Source: HXMU1420-13 sp965601825 (lineage in GTDB: Bacteria > Bacteroidota > Rhodothermia > Balneolales > Balneolaceae). From it: DNA of 64,000 nt. The stretch lies in NCBI GenBank assembly GCA_965601825.1, contig OZ271839.1, positions 868,001-932,000 of the forward strand. The letters run 5' to 3'. The translations under genes were made by a program, and so were the position numbers. Numbering within the stretch: the stretch's first letter is position 1; the number at the start of each line of letters is the position of its first letter. Below, piece by piece: positions 28,150 to 37,276 of the stretch. The notes under the pieces are model-generated. The model made no database searches and was not told the DNA's origin. It saw only the letters and a list, made by a program, of their open reading frames with translations.

Positions 28150-29922
28150 ATGGGTGTAATGACTAAAATGAGAGACAACACTGCGATTGTCTTGTACATA
28201 TTAATCGGTTCATTTGGATTGCTGTGGGTGATCATGGATGTGTATGATCCTAATGTAACAGCAATGGGACCAAGATCACTTGGTGAAGTAAATGGAGAAC
28301 CGATATCTCTGGAAGAATATAACGGCCGAGTGCAGTATTACACGAATGCATACAGTGCACAAGCAGGAGCTTCAATTACTCCGGAAATTCGTGCTATTTA
28401 TGAGTCACAGGTTTGGGATGAGTTGGTAAGTACAAAATTACTCGAGCAAAAAATGGACGAGTTAGGCATCACAGTAACGGATGCTGAATTACTTGATATG
28501 GTTTTTGGTGAAACACCTGATCCATTAATTCGCCAGTATTTCCAACGTGAAGATGGTACAATTGATCGTTTCGTAGTTGAAAACGTATTGACCGATCCTA
28601 CTTATTCTCAAGAAGCTTTAGCTATTGAAATTCAATTACGTCAAAAGCGACGTCAAGAGAAATTAAGCAATTTTATTACAGCTGGTCTGCAGGTTACAGA
28701 ACAGCAAATCGTGAATGAGTTCAATAAGAGAAACTCTTTCGCTGATATTAGCTACATCCGTTTTCCATACAATGAAATTACTGAAGACGAGATTGAAGTT
28801 ACTGATGCTGATATCCGTGAGTACTATAACGATAACAGAGAATCTTACAGAACAGAAGAAAGCTACAGAGCGAAGTTTGTTTCATTTAGCACACTTCCTA
28901 CCCAAGAAGATACTCTAACGATAAATGGTGAATTGGAAGAGTTGAGAGAAGATTTCGCTAGCACAGATAATGACTCATTATTTGTTATTAGAAATCTATC
29001 TACTACAGCTTTCGCTAATGTATTTATTGAGAAAGATGATATCCGTGAAGATTATGCCCCTGTTTTAGATGTTGAAGTTGATGAAGTTACTGAAGTCATC
29101 AATCTTGGTGGAAGCGCAGCAATTATCAAAAATATTGATGAAAATGGCAGTGAAATTAAGTTTGCCGTTCTTTCATTTGCATATGAAGCTCTTCCGGCAA
29201 CAACTGACGCATCATTCGAATTAGCAGATGACTTTGTGTTCTTTGCAACTGAAGAAACTTCTTTTGATGCTGAAGCTGAATCATCTGGACTTACTATTGG
29301 TGAAGCTTTTGCCACTGAAGGTAATCCATTTATTTCCGGAATTGGTTCTAGCCAACAAGTATTGAATTTCCTTGAGACTGGTGATGAAGGTGATATTTCT
29401 GAACCAATTGAACTACCGGCTCAGTTTGTGGTTATTGAAATCACTGAAGTGAATGAAGAAGGGTACCGTCCTTTAGAAGAAGTTAGAGTACAAATCGAAA
29501 CTCAGGTTAAAAACGAAAAACGCCGTGAACTTACTTTAGAGAAAGTAACTGAGATGCTTGCCGTTAACTCCACCTTAGAAGCTCTGACTGCCGCATCTGA
29601 TAAAGAAATACAGAATGTAAGTGGCATAGCTGCCAATGCAACTGTGTTAACGGGTGGTGGACGTGAGCCTGGTGTAATCGGCAGTGTGTTTGCAATGTCT
29701 GACAATACCATGTCACCAGCTTTAGAAGGTACAACAGGTGCATACGTTGTATTTGTTAATTCAATTACTGAGCCAGCACCAAATACTTTAGATGACGCAA
29801 CAGCTGCAACTATCAGAACTGAATTGGAACAACAAGTAAACCAGAAATACTTATCAGTTTGGTTGGATCAGCTGCGTGATGAAGCTGATATTATTGACAA
29901 TAGAAGTCGATTACTTCGTTAA
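28150..29922 (+). CDS. PpiD/SurA-like periplasmic chaperone (peptidyl-prolyl isomerase family)
   Basis: 590 aa. An N-terminal anchor (IVLYILIGSFGLLWVIMDV, residues 14-32) is followed by a SurA-N-like region (GEVNGEPISLEEYNGRVQ ... YESQVWDELVSTKLLEQKMDELGITVTDAEL). The middle segment after EESYRAKFVSFS has the place of a parvulin domain, but its signature residues are hard to find. The C-terminal part includes ELPAQFVVIEITEVNEEGYRPLEEVRVQIE, typical of PpiD proteins. Probably a membrane-anchored chaperone for exported proteins. Met4 or Met7 are alternative starts. A terminator follows. Confidence 0.82.
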   Translation: MGVMTKMRDNTAIVLYILIGSFGLLWVIMDVYDPNVTAMGPRSLGEVNGEPISLEEYNGRVQYYTNAYSAQAGASITPEIRAIYESQVWDELVSTKLLEQKMDELGITVTDAELLDMVFGETPDPLIRQYFQREDGTIDRFVVENVLTDPTYSQEALAIEIQLRQKRRQEKLSNFITAGLQVTEQQIVNEFNKRNSFADISYIRFPYNEITEDEIEVTDADIREYYNDNRESYRTEESYRAKFVSFSTLPTQEDTLTINGELEELREDFASTDNDSLFVIRNLSTTAFANVFIEKDDIREDYAPVLDVEVDEVTEVINLGGSAAIIKNIDENGSEIKFAVLSFAYEALPATTDASFELADDFVFFATEETSFDAEAESSGLTIGEAFATEGNPFISGIGSSQQVLNFLETGDEGDISEPIELPAQFVVIEITEVNEEGYRPLEEVRVQIETQVKNEKRRELTLEKVTEMLAVNSTLEALTAASDKEIQNVSGIAANATVLTGGGREPGVIGSVFAMSDNTMSPALEGTTGAYVVFVNSITEPAPNTLDDATAATIRTELEQQVNQKYLSVWLDQLRDEADIIDNRSRLLR

Positions 29923-29942
29923 GCTTAAATGATGGAATTTTG

Positions 29943-29978
29943 AAAGGGTGAGAACGATGTTTTCGCCCTTTTTTGTTT
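29943..29978 (+). terminator. Rho-independent terminator after the PpiD-like gene
   Basis: AAAGGGTGAGAAC and GTTTTCGCCCTTT pair (with G-T and one mismatch) around GAT and run into TTTTGTTTT. Confidence 0.85.
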
Positions 29979-30009
29979 TACCAAAATTGTTTGAATGCTA
30001 CCTTAAGGC

Positions 30010-31140
30010 ATGCTAAATCCACACCCTTTACATACCGATGAATTCTGGATGTTTGAAGCCATTGAGCTTGCCAGAAAAGCCGTTGGAATGGTTTCACCTA
30101 ATCCAATGGTAGGTTGCATAATTGTAGATGAAAATGGAGCTAAAGTTGGTGAAGGCTATCATCAAAAAATTGGGGAAGCGCATGCAGAAGTAAATGCTGT
30201 GCAATCAGTGAGTAAAAAATCAGCACTGAGAAATGCCACAGTGTATGTAACATTGGAACCCTGTTCTCATTTCGGGAAAACACCACCATGTGCACCAATG
30301 CTAGCTGCACTGCCAATAAAGCGAGTAGTGATTGGACATCAAGATCCAAACATGAAAGTAAACGGGAATGGAATAAGTTTGCTGCGTGAAAAAGGCATTC
30401 TGGTTGATGTGGGTATCCTTAAAAAAGAATGCGAAAAACTAAATGAATATTTCATCCATCATCAGTTATTCGGAAGACCTTTTGTAACGCTGAAGATTGC
30501 GCAAACCGCAGATGGTTATTTAGCGGCTCCCGATGGAGATTCACAATGGATATCAGGTAAGAAATCAAGAGAGTTGGTTCACCGCTGGAGATCTGAAATG
30601 GACGCTGTGTTAGTTGGAAGAACAACAGCTATTACTGATGATCCAAGTTTAACAGTTCGTCATGTTAAAGGAAGACAGCCCAGACGAATTGTACTTGACG
30701 GTCCCTATGAATTACCGCGTGACTTAAAGTTATTTTCTGATAAGTACGAAGAAAAGACCATTATCGTAACCTGGAATAAAAAAGCATCTGCAACGGATGC
30801 AGATCCAATGCTCCGGGTTATGCAACACAATTATTTTAGAGGGGAAGTAATTCAGGTATCAAAAAAAGAGAATCATATCAATTTAAAGGAAGCGATTCAG
30901 AAAATTGGAAATCATGGAATCAATTCCATTTTAGTTGAGGGTGGCCAGCAACTATCAACTGCTTTATTGAAGGAAAATCTGGTTGATAAAATTGAACTAT
31001 TTATAGCGCCAAAAATACTTGGCGGCGGGACACGATCCATCCTAAATCTTGGGATCAACAAAATGAGAGATATCATCGAATTCAAAGAACCTAGTTGGCA
31101 GAAAGTCGGAGATGATTTATTACTAACAGCCTATTTATAG
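30010..31140 (+). CDS. ribD: Riboflavin biosynthesis deaminase/reductase RibD
   Basis: 376 aa. The deaminase half (1-150) has the zinc site HAEVNAV and EPCSHFGKTPPCAPML with both Cys ligands. The reductase half (150-370) has QTADGYLAAPDGDSQWISG, VLVGRTTAITDDPSLTVR and the C-terminal VEGGQQLSTALL. It carries out steps two and three of riboflavin synthesis. It ends 4 bp before ribE, so the two are co-transcribed. No FMN riboswitch is apparent in the roughly 30 bp between the upstream terminator and the start. Confidence 0.95.
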   Translation: MLNPHPLHTDEFWMFEAIELARKAVGMVSPNPMVGCIIVDENGAKVGEGYHQKIGEAHAEVNAVQSVSKKSALRNATVYVTLEPCSHFGKTPPCAPMLAALPIKRVVIGHQDPNMKVNGNGISLLREKGILVDVGILKKECEKLNEYFIHHQLFGRPFVTLKIAQTADGYLAAPDGDSQWISGKKSRELVHRWRSEMDAVLVGRTTAITDDPSLTVRHVKGRQPRRIVLDGPYELPRDLKLFSDKYEEKTIIVTWNKKASATDADPMLRVMQHNYFRGEVIQVSKKENHINLKEAIQKIGNHGINSILVEGGQQLSTALLKENLVDKIELFIAPKILGGGTRSILNLGINKMRDIIEFKEPSWQKVGDDLLLTAYL

Positions 31141-31144
31141 AATT

Positions 31145-31750
31145 ATGTTTACAGGAATTGTACAGGAAACCGGCACTATTAAATCAGCAAAAAGTTTAAA
31201 TGGTGGAGGAATGGAATTCAAAATTGCCTCTTCATTTGCTGATAGCTGTCATATTGATGAAAGTATAGCCATAAACGGGGCATGCCACACAGTTACTGCA
31301 TTTGATAGCGAAACATTTACTGTTCAAAGTGTGGAAGAAACCTTGAGAAAAACTACCATGGGCGATTTATCGGAAGGTACTCATGTAAATCTTGAGAGAT
31401 CGATGACTTTACAACAAGGAATTGAAGGTCATTTAGTACAAGGCCACGTTGATACAACCGGTAAGCTAATTGCTATGGAAAAAGAGGAAACAGGTTGGCT
31501 TCTCACGGTTGAATATCCCGATGAGTTCAAAAATATGATTGTTGGTCGTGGTAGCATTACGGTTGAAGGAATCAGTCTAACAGTTGCGCGAGAAGAGGGA
31601 AATCAATTTACCATGGCGATTATCCCATATACATGGGATCACACAAATCTACAGCACAAGAAAGTGGGTGATGATGTGAATCTGGAATTCGATGTAATTG
31701 GCAAGTATGTCGTAAAATACCTTGCTTCAATTGGTAGAGATTCGATTTAA
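31145..31750 (+). CDS. ribE: Riboflavin synthase, alpha subunit
   Basis: 201 aa, two lumazine-binding repeats. The first begins MFTGIVQETGTIKSAK and contains SIAINGACHTVTAF. The second has GHLVQGHVDTTGKL and RGSITVEGISLTVA. It dismutates two 6,7-dimethyl-8-ribityllumazine molecules to riboflavin. It directly follows ribD; its stop lies 1 bp from that of the convergent lptD. Confidence 0.95.
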   Translation: MFTGIVQETGTIKSAKSLNGGGMEFKIASSFADSCHIDESIAINGACHTVTAFDSETFTVQSVEETLRKTTMGDLSEGTHVNLERSMTLQQGIEGHLVQGHVDTTGKLIAMEKEETGWLLTVEYPDEFKNMIVGRGSITVEGISLTVAREEGNQFTMAIIPYTWDHTNLQHKKVGDDVNLEFDVIGKYVVKYLASIGRDSI

Positions 31751-31751
31751 T

Positions 31752-34442
31752 TTATCGATTAAAATTTCTTGGCGTACGGCCTGTATTCGACGATCCTCTC
31801 TCCAGATTTCTAAGAACCGGTAGTTTTTGGAATAAACTCTGAATTTGAGAACTATTTACACTCAGCCTGAAGAAGTAATATTGATTCTCACCAAACGGAT
31901 TGATTTGAAAAGATAAATTCCAGCACTCAAGATTTCTTTCAAGATTAAATTGAGATGGAGTCAATTCTTTGTCGATAAAGTCATAACCAATACGAGTTCT
32001 GAATCTCCATTTTGGGGTAAGGTTGAAGGAGATACCTGTGGCATTTAATGTAGCGGCACGAGTTGGTGAATCATTAAACTGATACCTCCAGGTGTAACTA
32101 AAACTAAGACCAAAACTCCAAGGTGAATTTAAAGGTGCTACGGGTTCATAGCCGTACCCGGGATCAACAGCTCGAAAAATTCCCTGATTAAACGGATCAT
32201 ACACTCTCCTATAAATTGGGGTATAAGGCTCGATTCCATTTCTCCCTCCCCTGAATGAAGTACTTGCCGAAATAGTGAGATCTTGCATTTGAGCGAACTT
32301 ACCATCACTTAAATACAGTTCATTTATTCGTTGACCGTTTTCTCCTCTTTTATAAAAATCAAAATTTGCATTAGCTCTCAGGTTAAGTCCTCTAAATGCA
32401 GATGATGAAATCTCAGTTCGCAAATTTGCCAGATTTAAACTATCTGCGGCAAAGTTGTAAGATGAGTTGAGTGACAAGCTCTCGATTAGTTTCAGTACGT
32501 TTTCATTTACTTCTCCTGTTGAATCGCGATCTACTACTTTAGTCTCAAAAACATTTCTAATGCTGAAAGTTAATGAGCGTGATTCTCCTCTTCCCGGACC
32601 ACTGAAAATTTCATCTTCAAAAATGCTGTACGTTTGAGTATTGCCAAGTGTATCACTTTGTACTGTTTTATAGAATCCCCATTTCTCATCACTAAAATCA
32701 GGTCGATAACTCAATCCAATGCTTGGAGTAAATGTGTGGCGAAATCCTTCCAGCTTTCCAATTTTCCGATTTGAAATTCCATAGATCGTAGTAGAAAATG
32801 AGAAACTTGTGTTGAAGTCACGACCCGCTGCAAAACCGGATTGCTTATCAGTTTCAACGAGATTCTCTTCAGCATTAAAAGTCTTTCTAATAGAAGTTGG
32901 GAACCAGTATTCGTTAAAATTTATACTGGCCGAAGTATTAATAAATTGACTTGGAATTAATCCGCTTACATTAATTCCTGCAGTTTGTTGAAAGCCTGCT
33001 CTGATATAGTCGTCGTTACCAGTTGCCTCTTCATAGAGTGATCGACTAGTTAAGGCTTCGAGAAAAGTAACTTCAGCTGAATCTGCATCAATCGGTCGAT
33101 AAGAGAAGTCTGTATTTAGTTTATTATTATATCGAATATTTAAACTTTCATACCATCTGGGTTGACCACTATTTGATTGATTCTGAAATGGCGACAAGTT
33201 TCTGAGCGTAAAAGTGGCACTTGGACCACGTAAAATGGTTGAATTCCGATTGAAATCCTGATTCAAGCTCGCATTAGTAGAGAAATTAAATAATCTCTCA
33301 GGATGACTATAAGTGTAAGACATCCTTGATTGGGATGTGACCTGAGCTCTTTCGTCAATATCAAATGAGTTTTCAGTGAAATAATCTGCTGTTCGAATAT
33401 TAATATTCGCATTTAATTTCGCATTAGGTGAAATCGTTTGATTGTGTTGAATACCAAGAGACTTATTGATAGTTCTGCTGAAATTCGGATCAGATGATTC
33501 TAGTCCTTGAGTTCGGGAATAACCTAGATTAATGGAACCACTATAAAGGTGACTATTTCTGTACTGTGTAGTGTTATTAACAAGAAAAGTACCCGAAGTG
33601 TATATATCGCCACGAACTGATGTAGTGATATAGTCATTGATGTATTGGAACCAACCAACATTGTTTAGTCCAATTCCTCGCGTTGAAGTCGCATCAAAAA
33701 CATAAGTAGGTGTAAGTAAACCGGATTGTTTTTGTTCGATCCCGGATGGAACATAACCGAATGGAAAGACCAACGGATATGGGATATCCAGAATATAGAG
33801 TCGGGCATTAGTGAAGAAGATCTCATCCTGATCAACCACCTTCATTCGCTCAGCTTTTAAGTAGTAATACAAGTATTCAGGCGGGCAAGTAGAATAAATT
33901 CCATCCTCAATGAATACTTCATTCTGGGTTACATTTTTAACCTTCGACCCAATTAATTGACCTTCCCCGGCACTTATGCGTGCTTCCTCAAATTTCCCTT
34001 TTTGGGTTTGATAATTGAAGAGGATTCGTCGACTTCGTATCTCATCTGTAGCCCGGGTTAACACCGGCATGGAAAGTGTATCTTGTTCGCTTTCAGCGGT
34101 AGCTTCAACAGTATTCGTTTCTAAGTCCATAGCAATTGTACCGGAAGTGAGTGTACCCGCGGTATGACTCACTTTTGCCGAACCATACAAAGTTGCTCTT
34201 CTGCCATTTCGAAAATCAACAATCAGTGAATCTGTAGATTGGAATTCCACAGCATCCTGAATGCGACTGCTTCTATCACCACTTCCATCAGGTTGAGAAC
34301 TTGGAGATTGGTTAACCTGATTCTGAGGAATCTGGCTTTGATTGATAATGGCAGTATCAGAAGGATTCGAAATTAATGTTGGCCGTGCTAAGGAATCCGG
34401 GAAAGTTTGAGCTAAAGCAACTTCATTTGAAATCAATAACAT
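31752..34442 (-). CDS. lptD: LptD-like LPS-assembly outer-membrane protein (OstA family)
   Basis: 896 aa. An N-terminal OstA-like beta-jellyroll (about 60-190: ATLYGSAKVSHTAGTLTSGTIAMDLETNTVEA) is followed by IPYPLVFPFGYVPSGIEQKQSGLLTPTY, a hallmark of Bacteroidota LptD, then a very long beta-barrel rich in N, S, Y and F. The ATG at 34442 leaves only a short leader (MLLISNEVALAQ). In-frame codons directly upstream encode IGRWILAICL, a missing hydrophobic core, but hold no ATG, GTG or TTG before the in-frame stop. The true start is therefore unsettled (ATT or CTG possible). Confidence 0.85.
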   Translation of the reverse strand: MLLISNEVALAQTFPDSLARPTLISNPSDTAIINQSQIPQNQVNQSPSSQPDGSGDRSSRIQDAVEFQSTDSLIVDFRNGRRATLYGSAKVSHTAGTLTSGTIAMDLETNTVEATAESEQDTLSMPVLTRATDEIRSRRILFNYQTQKGKFEEARISAGEGQLIGSKVKNVTQNEVFIEDGIYSTCPPEYLYYYLKAERMKVVDQDEIFFTNARLYILDIPYPLVFPFGYVPSGIEQKQSGLLTPTYVFDATSTRGIGLNNVGWFQYINDYITTSVRGDIYTSGTFLVNNTTQYRNSHLYSGSINLGYSRTQGLESSDPNFSRTINKSLGIQHNQTISPNAKLNANINIRTADYFTENSFDIDERAQVTSQSRMSYTYSHPERLFNFSTNASLNQDFNRNSTILRGPSATFTLRNLSPFQNQSNSGQPRWYESLNIRYNNKLNTDFSYRPIDADSAEVTFLEALTSRSLYEEATGNDDYIRAGFQQTAGINVSGLIPSQFINTSASINFNEYWFPTSIRKTFNAEENLVETDKQSGFAAGRDFNTSFSFSTTIYGISNRKIGKLEGFRHTFTPSIGLSYRPDFSDEKWGFYKTVQSDTLGNTQTYSIFEDEIFSGPGRGESRSLTFSIRNVFETKVVDRDSTGEVNENVLKLIESLSLNSSYNFAADSLNLANLRTEISSSAFRGLNLRANANFDFYKRGENGQRINELYLSDGKFAQMQDLTISASTSFRGGRNGIEPYTPIYRRVYDPFNQGIFRAVDPGYGYEPVAPLNSPWSFGLSFSYTWRYQFNDSPTRAATLNATGISFNLTPKWRFRTRIGYDFIDKELTPSQFNLERNLECWNLSFQINPFGENQYYFFRLSVNSSQIQSLFQKLPVLRNLERGSSNTGRTPRNFNR

Positions 34443-34508
34443 CAGGCAAATAGCCAGAATCCATCTGCCAATATGTGTACAGTCTGAAATCAGAGTGAGT
34501 GCATTTTT

Positions 34509-35453
34509 TTAGCCAAATGAATCGAAGGCAAGACCGGCAGCACCTAATAAAGCACTGTCATTTCCTAAATCTTCTACCATCAATTCAAAACCTTCCTGGA
34601 AAGGAGCCATCATGTGTTTTTTAACAATTTCTCGGGCAGGATCCGTAATCCATGAACCTGCTTTAGAAACTCCTCCACTTAAAACATATTTTCTGATATC
34701 TAAAATATGTGTGTAATTAATTATAGCATAGCCCAGTCGTTGACCGGTTTTCATCAGAATTTCAATCGCTAACTCATTTCCATTTTCTGCCTCTCGGGTA
34801 AGATCCACGGGCTCGAGCTTATCAAAATTCCCCTGAAAACGTTTAAACAAAATATTTTCAGGATTTTGGCTGATCATATCAGTTGCAAATCGGCTCATGA
34901 ATCTTTGACCCACATAAGCTTCGATAGTTCCACGAGTTACACTATTCGATAATGGCCCATGATAATCAATAATAACATGACCAAGTTCTCCGGCCATGCC
35001 TCTGGTACCTTTAAACAATTTATTATTGTGGATGATAGCGCCACCAACACCTGTACCAAGAGTGAGCATTACAAAGCTGCCTAGCTTCTTACCCTTTCCA
35101 AAATGTAGACAACCAAGCGCAGAAACGTTTGCATCGTTCTCAATTCTACAGGGGAGTTTAGTTCTTTTGGTGATTTCTGTAGCGGCGTCAACTTGTTCCC
35201 AGCCCGGTAAATTCGGTGGGTGATACACCGTAGTTTGTTCAAGGTTCACCATTCCGGGTAAACCGAAACCAATTCCTATAACGCCATCTTTATGAGTTAA
35301 AGAATCAACAGTTGCTGCAATGCGATCGAGTAAATGCTCTCTTCCAAGCTCGGCATGAGTGGGAACACTGGTTTGTTCAAGAATTCCCTTCTTCTTATGA
35401 ACTACGGCTACTTTTATATTTGTACCGCCTAAATCAATTCCGATGGCTTTCAT
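34509..35453 (-). CDS. ROK-family sugar kinase (glucokinase-like)
   Basis: 314 aa. ATP site IGIDLGGTNIKVAVVHKK at residues 4-21. The second phosphate motif is LTLGTGVGGAIIHN. ROK signature: GMAGELGHVIID with the catalytic-region acid in IENDANVSALG. The usual zinc-binding CxCGxxGCxE motif is absent; YHGPLSNSVTRGTIEAYVG stands there instead, as in some Bacteroidota glucokinases. Likely phosphorylates glucose or a related sugar with ATP in the cytosol. Upstream of lptD on the same strand. Confidence 0.85.
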   Translation of the reverse strand: MKAIGIDLGGTNIKVAVVHKKKGILEQTSVPTHAELGREHLLDRIAATVDSLTHKDGVIGIGFGLPGMVNLEQTTVYHPPNLPGWEQVDAATEITKRTKLPCRIENDANVSALGCLHFGKGKKLGSFVMLTLGTGVGGAIIHNNKLFKGTRGMAGELGHVIIDYHGPLSNSVTRGTIEAYVGQRFMSRFATDMISQNPENILFKRFQGNFDKLEPVDLTREAENGNELAIEILMKTGQRLGYAIINYTHILDIRKYVLSGGVSKAGSWITDPAREIVKKHMMAPFQEGFELMVEDLGNDSALLGAAGLAFDSFG

Positions 35454-35508
35454 GGGTTTCAGCTAGTTAGAATAATTGAAAAGTAAGTGAATAAGTTAGT
35501 CTGTTGTA

Positions 35509-35814
35509 TCACTTTTGTTGCTTGATTTTGTACACCGTTTCTCCGGGTTTTCTCATACCATATTGCTCTCTGGCAATTTTCTCGAGTAAAGCCTGATTAT
35601 TTTCAAGCGATGCAAGTTTTACTTTAAGATCCGCCGATTTCGTGTTCAGTTCTTCTGTTCGTTCAATCAGGTCACTTTTTCGTTGACTTAATTCCCAGCG
35701 AGTTTTCAGACTATAAACATCAATAAATGAAAACCATACAACCAAGAATGCAACAAGTAAAGACACTAAAAAAGATTTATTCCAACGTAATGGATTTAGC
35801 GCGTCAAGCTTCAT
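35509..35814 (-). CDS. FtsB/DivIC-like septum formation protein
   Basis: 101 aa. A short cytosolic N-terminus, one transmembrane helix (residues about 15-32, FLVSLLVAFLVVWFSFIDV), a coiled coil (about 38-80, rich in L, E and K heptads) and the conserved C-terminal motif IAREQYGMRKPGETVYKI. This is the layout of FtsB/DivIC, which joins FtsL and FtsQ in the divisome. It is in the run with the ROK gene, about 55 bp upstream of it. Confidence 0.85.
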   Translation of the reverse strand: MKLDALNPLRWNKSFLVSLLVAFLVVWFSFIDVYSLKTRWELSQRKSDLIERTEELNTKSADLKVKLASLENNQALLEKIAREQYGMRKPGETVYKIKQQK

Positions 35815-36171
35815 AGATGATTGGTAGTTTTAACTTTGCAATACCCGAAAATACAGTAATTTGGCATTTATTGACAATCAAAGGTTTTAGGGTTGTGGTA
35901 TTCTTTTGATACACTAAAAACTTCTTCTCAGATCGCATATTCTAACACTAATTCGTTTAAGGAAAATTAGGAACTTGCCGAGAACACGATAGTAGGAACT
36001 AAATGTCTTTTCTCGAATAAAATCGAGTACAGAAAGTCAGGGTTCACAATTGATTTTTTACCGGTGGCATTTGATCTAAGCTTGATGGGCAAGAAAAAAC
36101 CCCATCCGAGATCAATCGAACGGGGCTGGTCAAGAGAGAGTCAATATGAACTCTTTAGGGGATATAATACG
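35815..36171. other. Intergenic region between divIC-like gene and tRNA-Lys
   Basis: 357 bp without a supportable gene. The only structure I see is the terminator hairpin at 36092-36127 that belongs to the tRNA-Lys transcript. Confidence 0.5.
36092..36127 (-). terminator. Terminator downstream of tRNA-Lys
   Basis: Read on the minus strand: GCCCCGTTCGAT, a short loop, then a complementary arm ending GATGGGG followed by TTTTTTC. It lies about 45 bp after the tRNA 3' end. Confidence 0.7.
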
Positions 36172-36244
36172 TGAACCGGGTGGGACTCGAACCCACGACC
36201 CACGGCTTAAAAGGCAGTTGCTCTACCAACTGAGCTACCGGTTC
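36172..36244 (-). tRNA. tRNA-Lys (anticodon UUU)
   Basis: 73 nt. Acceptor GAACCGG pairs with CCGGTTC, discriminator A. D-arm AGCTCAGTTGGTAGAGC, T-arm GTGGGTTCGAGTCCCAC. The anticodon loop is CTTTTAA, giving anticodon TTT. The anticodon stem ACTGC/GCCGT holds one T-C mismatch at position 29-41, which is unusual. CCA is not encoded. Confidence 0.9.
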
Positions 36245-36256
36245 GGTCAAAGACAA

Positions 36257-36264
36257 CAAAGATA
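36257..36264 (-). promoter_or_regulatory. Probable -7 promoter box for tRNA-Lys
   Basis: On the minus strand TATCTTTG, identical to the box before tRNA-Leu, ends 13 bp before the tRNA 5' end. A TTG about 21 bp further upstream may be the -33 element. Confidence 0.55.
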
Positions 36265-36317
36265 AGGTTTTTACCTTCTTCTTTTCAACGCCAACCACAA
36301 AAAAGTGGTTAAAAGTT

Positions 36318-36809
36318 TCAATTATCTTTGAAATTTCCGGATTTCAATATCTGAACAAGGTCTTGTTCAATACTTTCAGTCGACTCCTCAACTATCCTTC
36401 CAATTTCATTTTCAGCTCTAAAAATGATAAAAGTTGGCGTATACTGCAAATTGTATGCTTCAGCTCTTCCTTCAGGGTCTGTTTTCTCTCGGTTTACGCC
36501 AATGTATTCGATATCAATTTTTGGGTTTTCAGCCATTTCCATGGTTTTGATAAAAGCGGGAATTTCCCTTTTACTATCATGGCACCAGGTTCCGAAGATT
36601 ACTTTTATCGAAATGGAATCTTCAACACTAGTCAGAAACTCTAGTGCAGCTTCATTGGGTTCGTAGCGGTCTGTGTAAATATCAAAAATGCGATTCGCCT
36701 CCTTTATTTCGGTCGCACTGGTTACACCCAGAATTTCTGTCATTTGTGATTTTGCTTCAAAACTGAGAACAGCGACTATTAATAAACAGAAAGAAATAAA
36801 TCGAATCAT
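36318..36809 (-). CDS. Exported thioredoxin-like protein with single active-site cysteine
   Basis: 163 aa. Signal peptide at about 1-21 (FISFCLLIVAVLSFEAKSQ). The thioredoxin-fold motif reads KVIFGTWCHDSKREIPAF, so the usual CxxC is replaced by CxxS. YTPTFIIFRAENEIGRIVE supplies the cis-Pro region. A single cysteine rules out a normal dithiol oxidoreductase; such proteins may act as monothiol redox or binding proteins. Single gene, divergent from the HIT gene. Confidence 0.8.
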   Translation of the reverse strand: MIRFISFCLLIVAVLSFEAKSQMTEILGVTSATEIKEANRIFDIYTDRYEPNEAALEFLTSVEDSISIKVIFGTWCHDSKREIPAFIKTMEMAENPKIDIEYIGVNREKTDPEGRAEAYNLQYTPTFIIFRAENEIGRIVEESTESIEQDLVQILKSGNFKDN

Positions 36810-36877
36810 AACTAGAACAAGATATTGAGTTATGCAGGTGGTATCTTCGCCAAGATAGGATTAAAGAACGAACTTCT

Positions 36878-37276
36878 ATGGCATCAATTTTCACAAAAAT
36901 TATTCACGATGAAATACCTTGCTACAAAATAGCTGAGGATGAAAATTACTTTTCTTTTTTAGATATCAATCCGGTCTCAGAAGGACATACTCTGGTAGTT
37001 CCAAAAAAAGAAGTGGACTATATTTTTGATTTAGATGAAGAAACATTGAGTGGGTTGATGCAATTTTCAAAAAAAGTTGCTCTGGGAATTGATAAGGCTC
37101 TGGGTTCAATTAGAACAGGAGTTATTGTTGAAGGCATGGAAGTTCCACATGCTCACGTTCATTTAGTACCGATTTATTATGATGGTCAACCAATGAGCTT
37201 AGCTCGAAAAACCGATATCAGCAAAGAACGCATGCAGGAAGTAGCTGAATTAATCAGTAAAACCGTTGAGCTATGA
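36878..37276 (+). CDS. HIT-family nucleotide hydrolase
   Basis: 132 aa. It begins ASIFTKIIHDEIPCYKIAEDENYFSFLDI, then GHTLVVPKKEVDYIFDL. The histidine triad is in VPHAHVHLVPIY (residues about 90-101). Related to Hint/PKCI proteins that hydrolyse purine nucleoside phosphoramidates. The stop overlaps the aroQ start by 4 bp. Confidence 0.9.
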   Translation: MASIFTKIIHDEIPCYKIAEDENYFSFLDINPVSEGHTLVVPKKEVDYIFDLDEETLSGLMQFSKKVALGIDKALGSIRTGVIVEGMEVPHAHVHLVPIYYDGQPMSLARKTDISKERMQEVAELISKTVEL

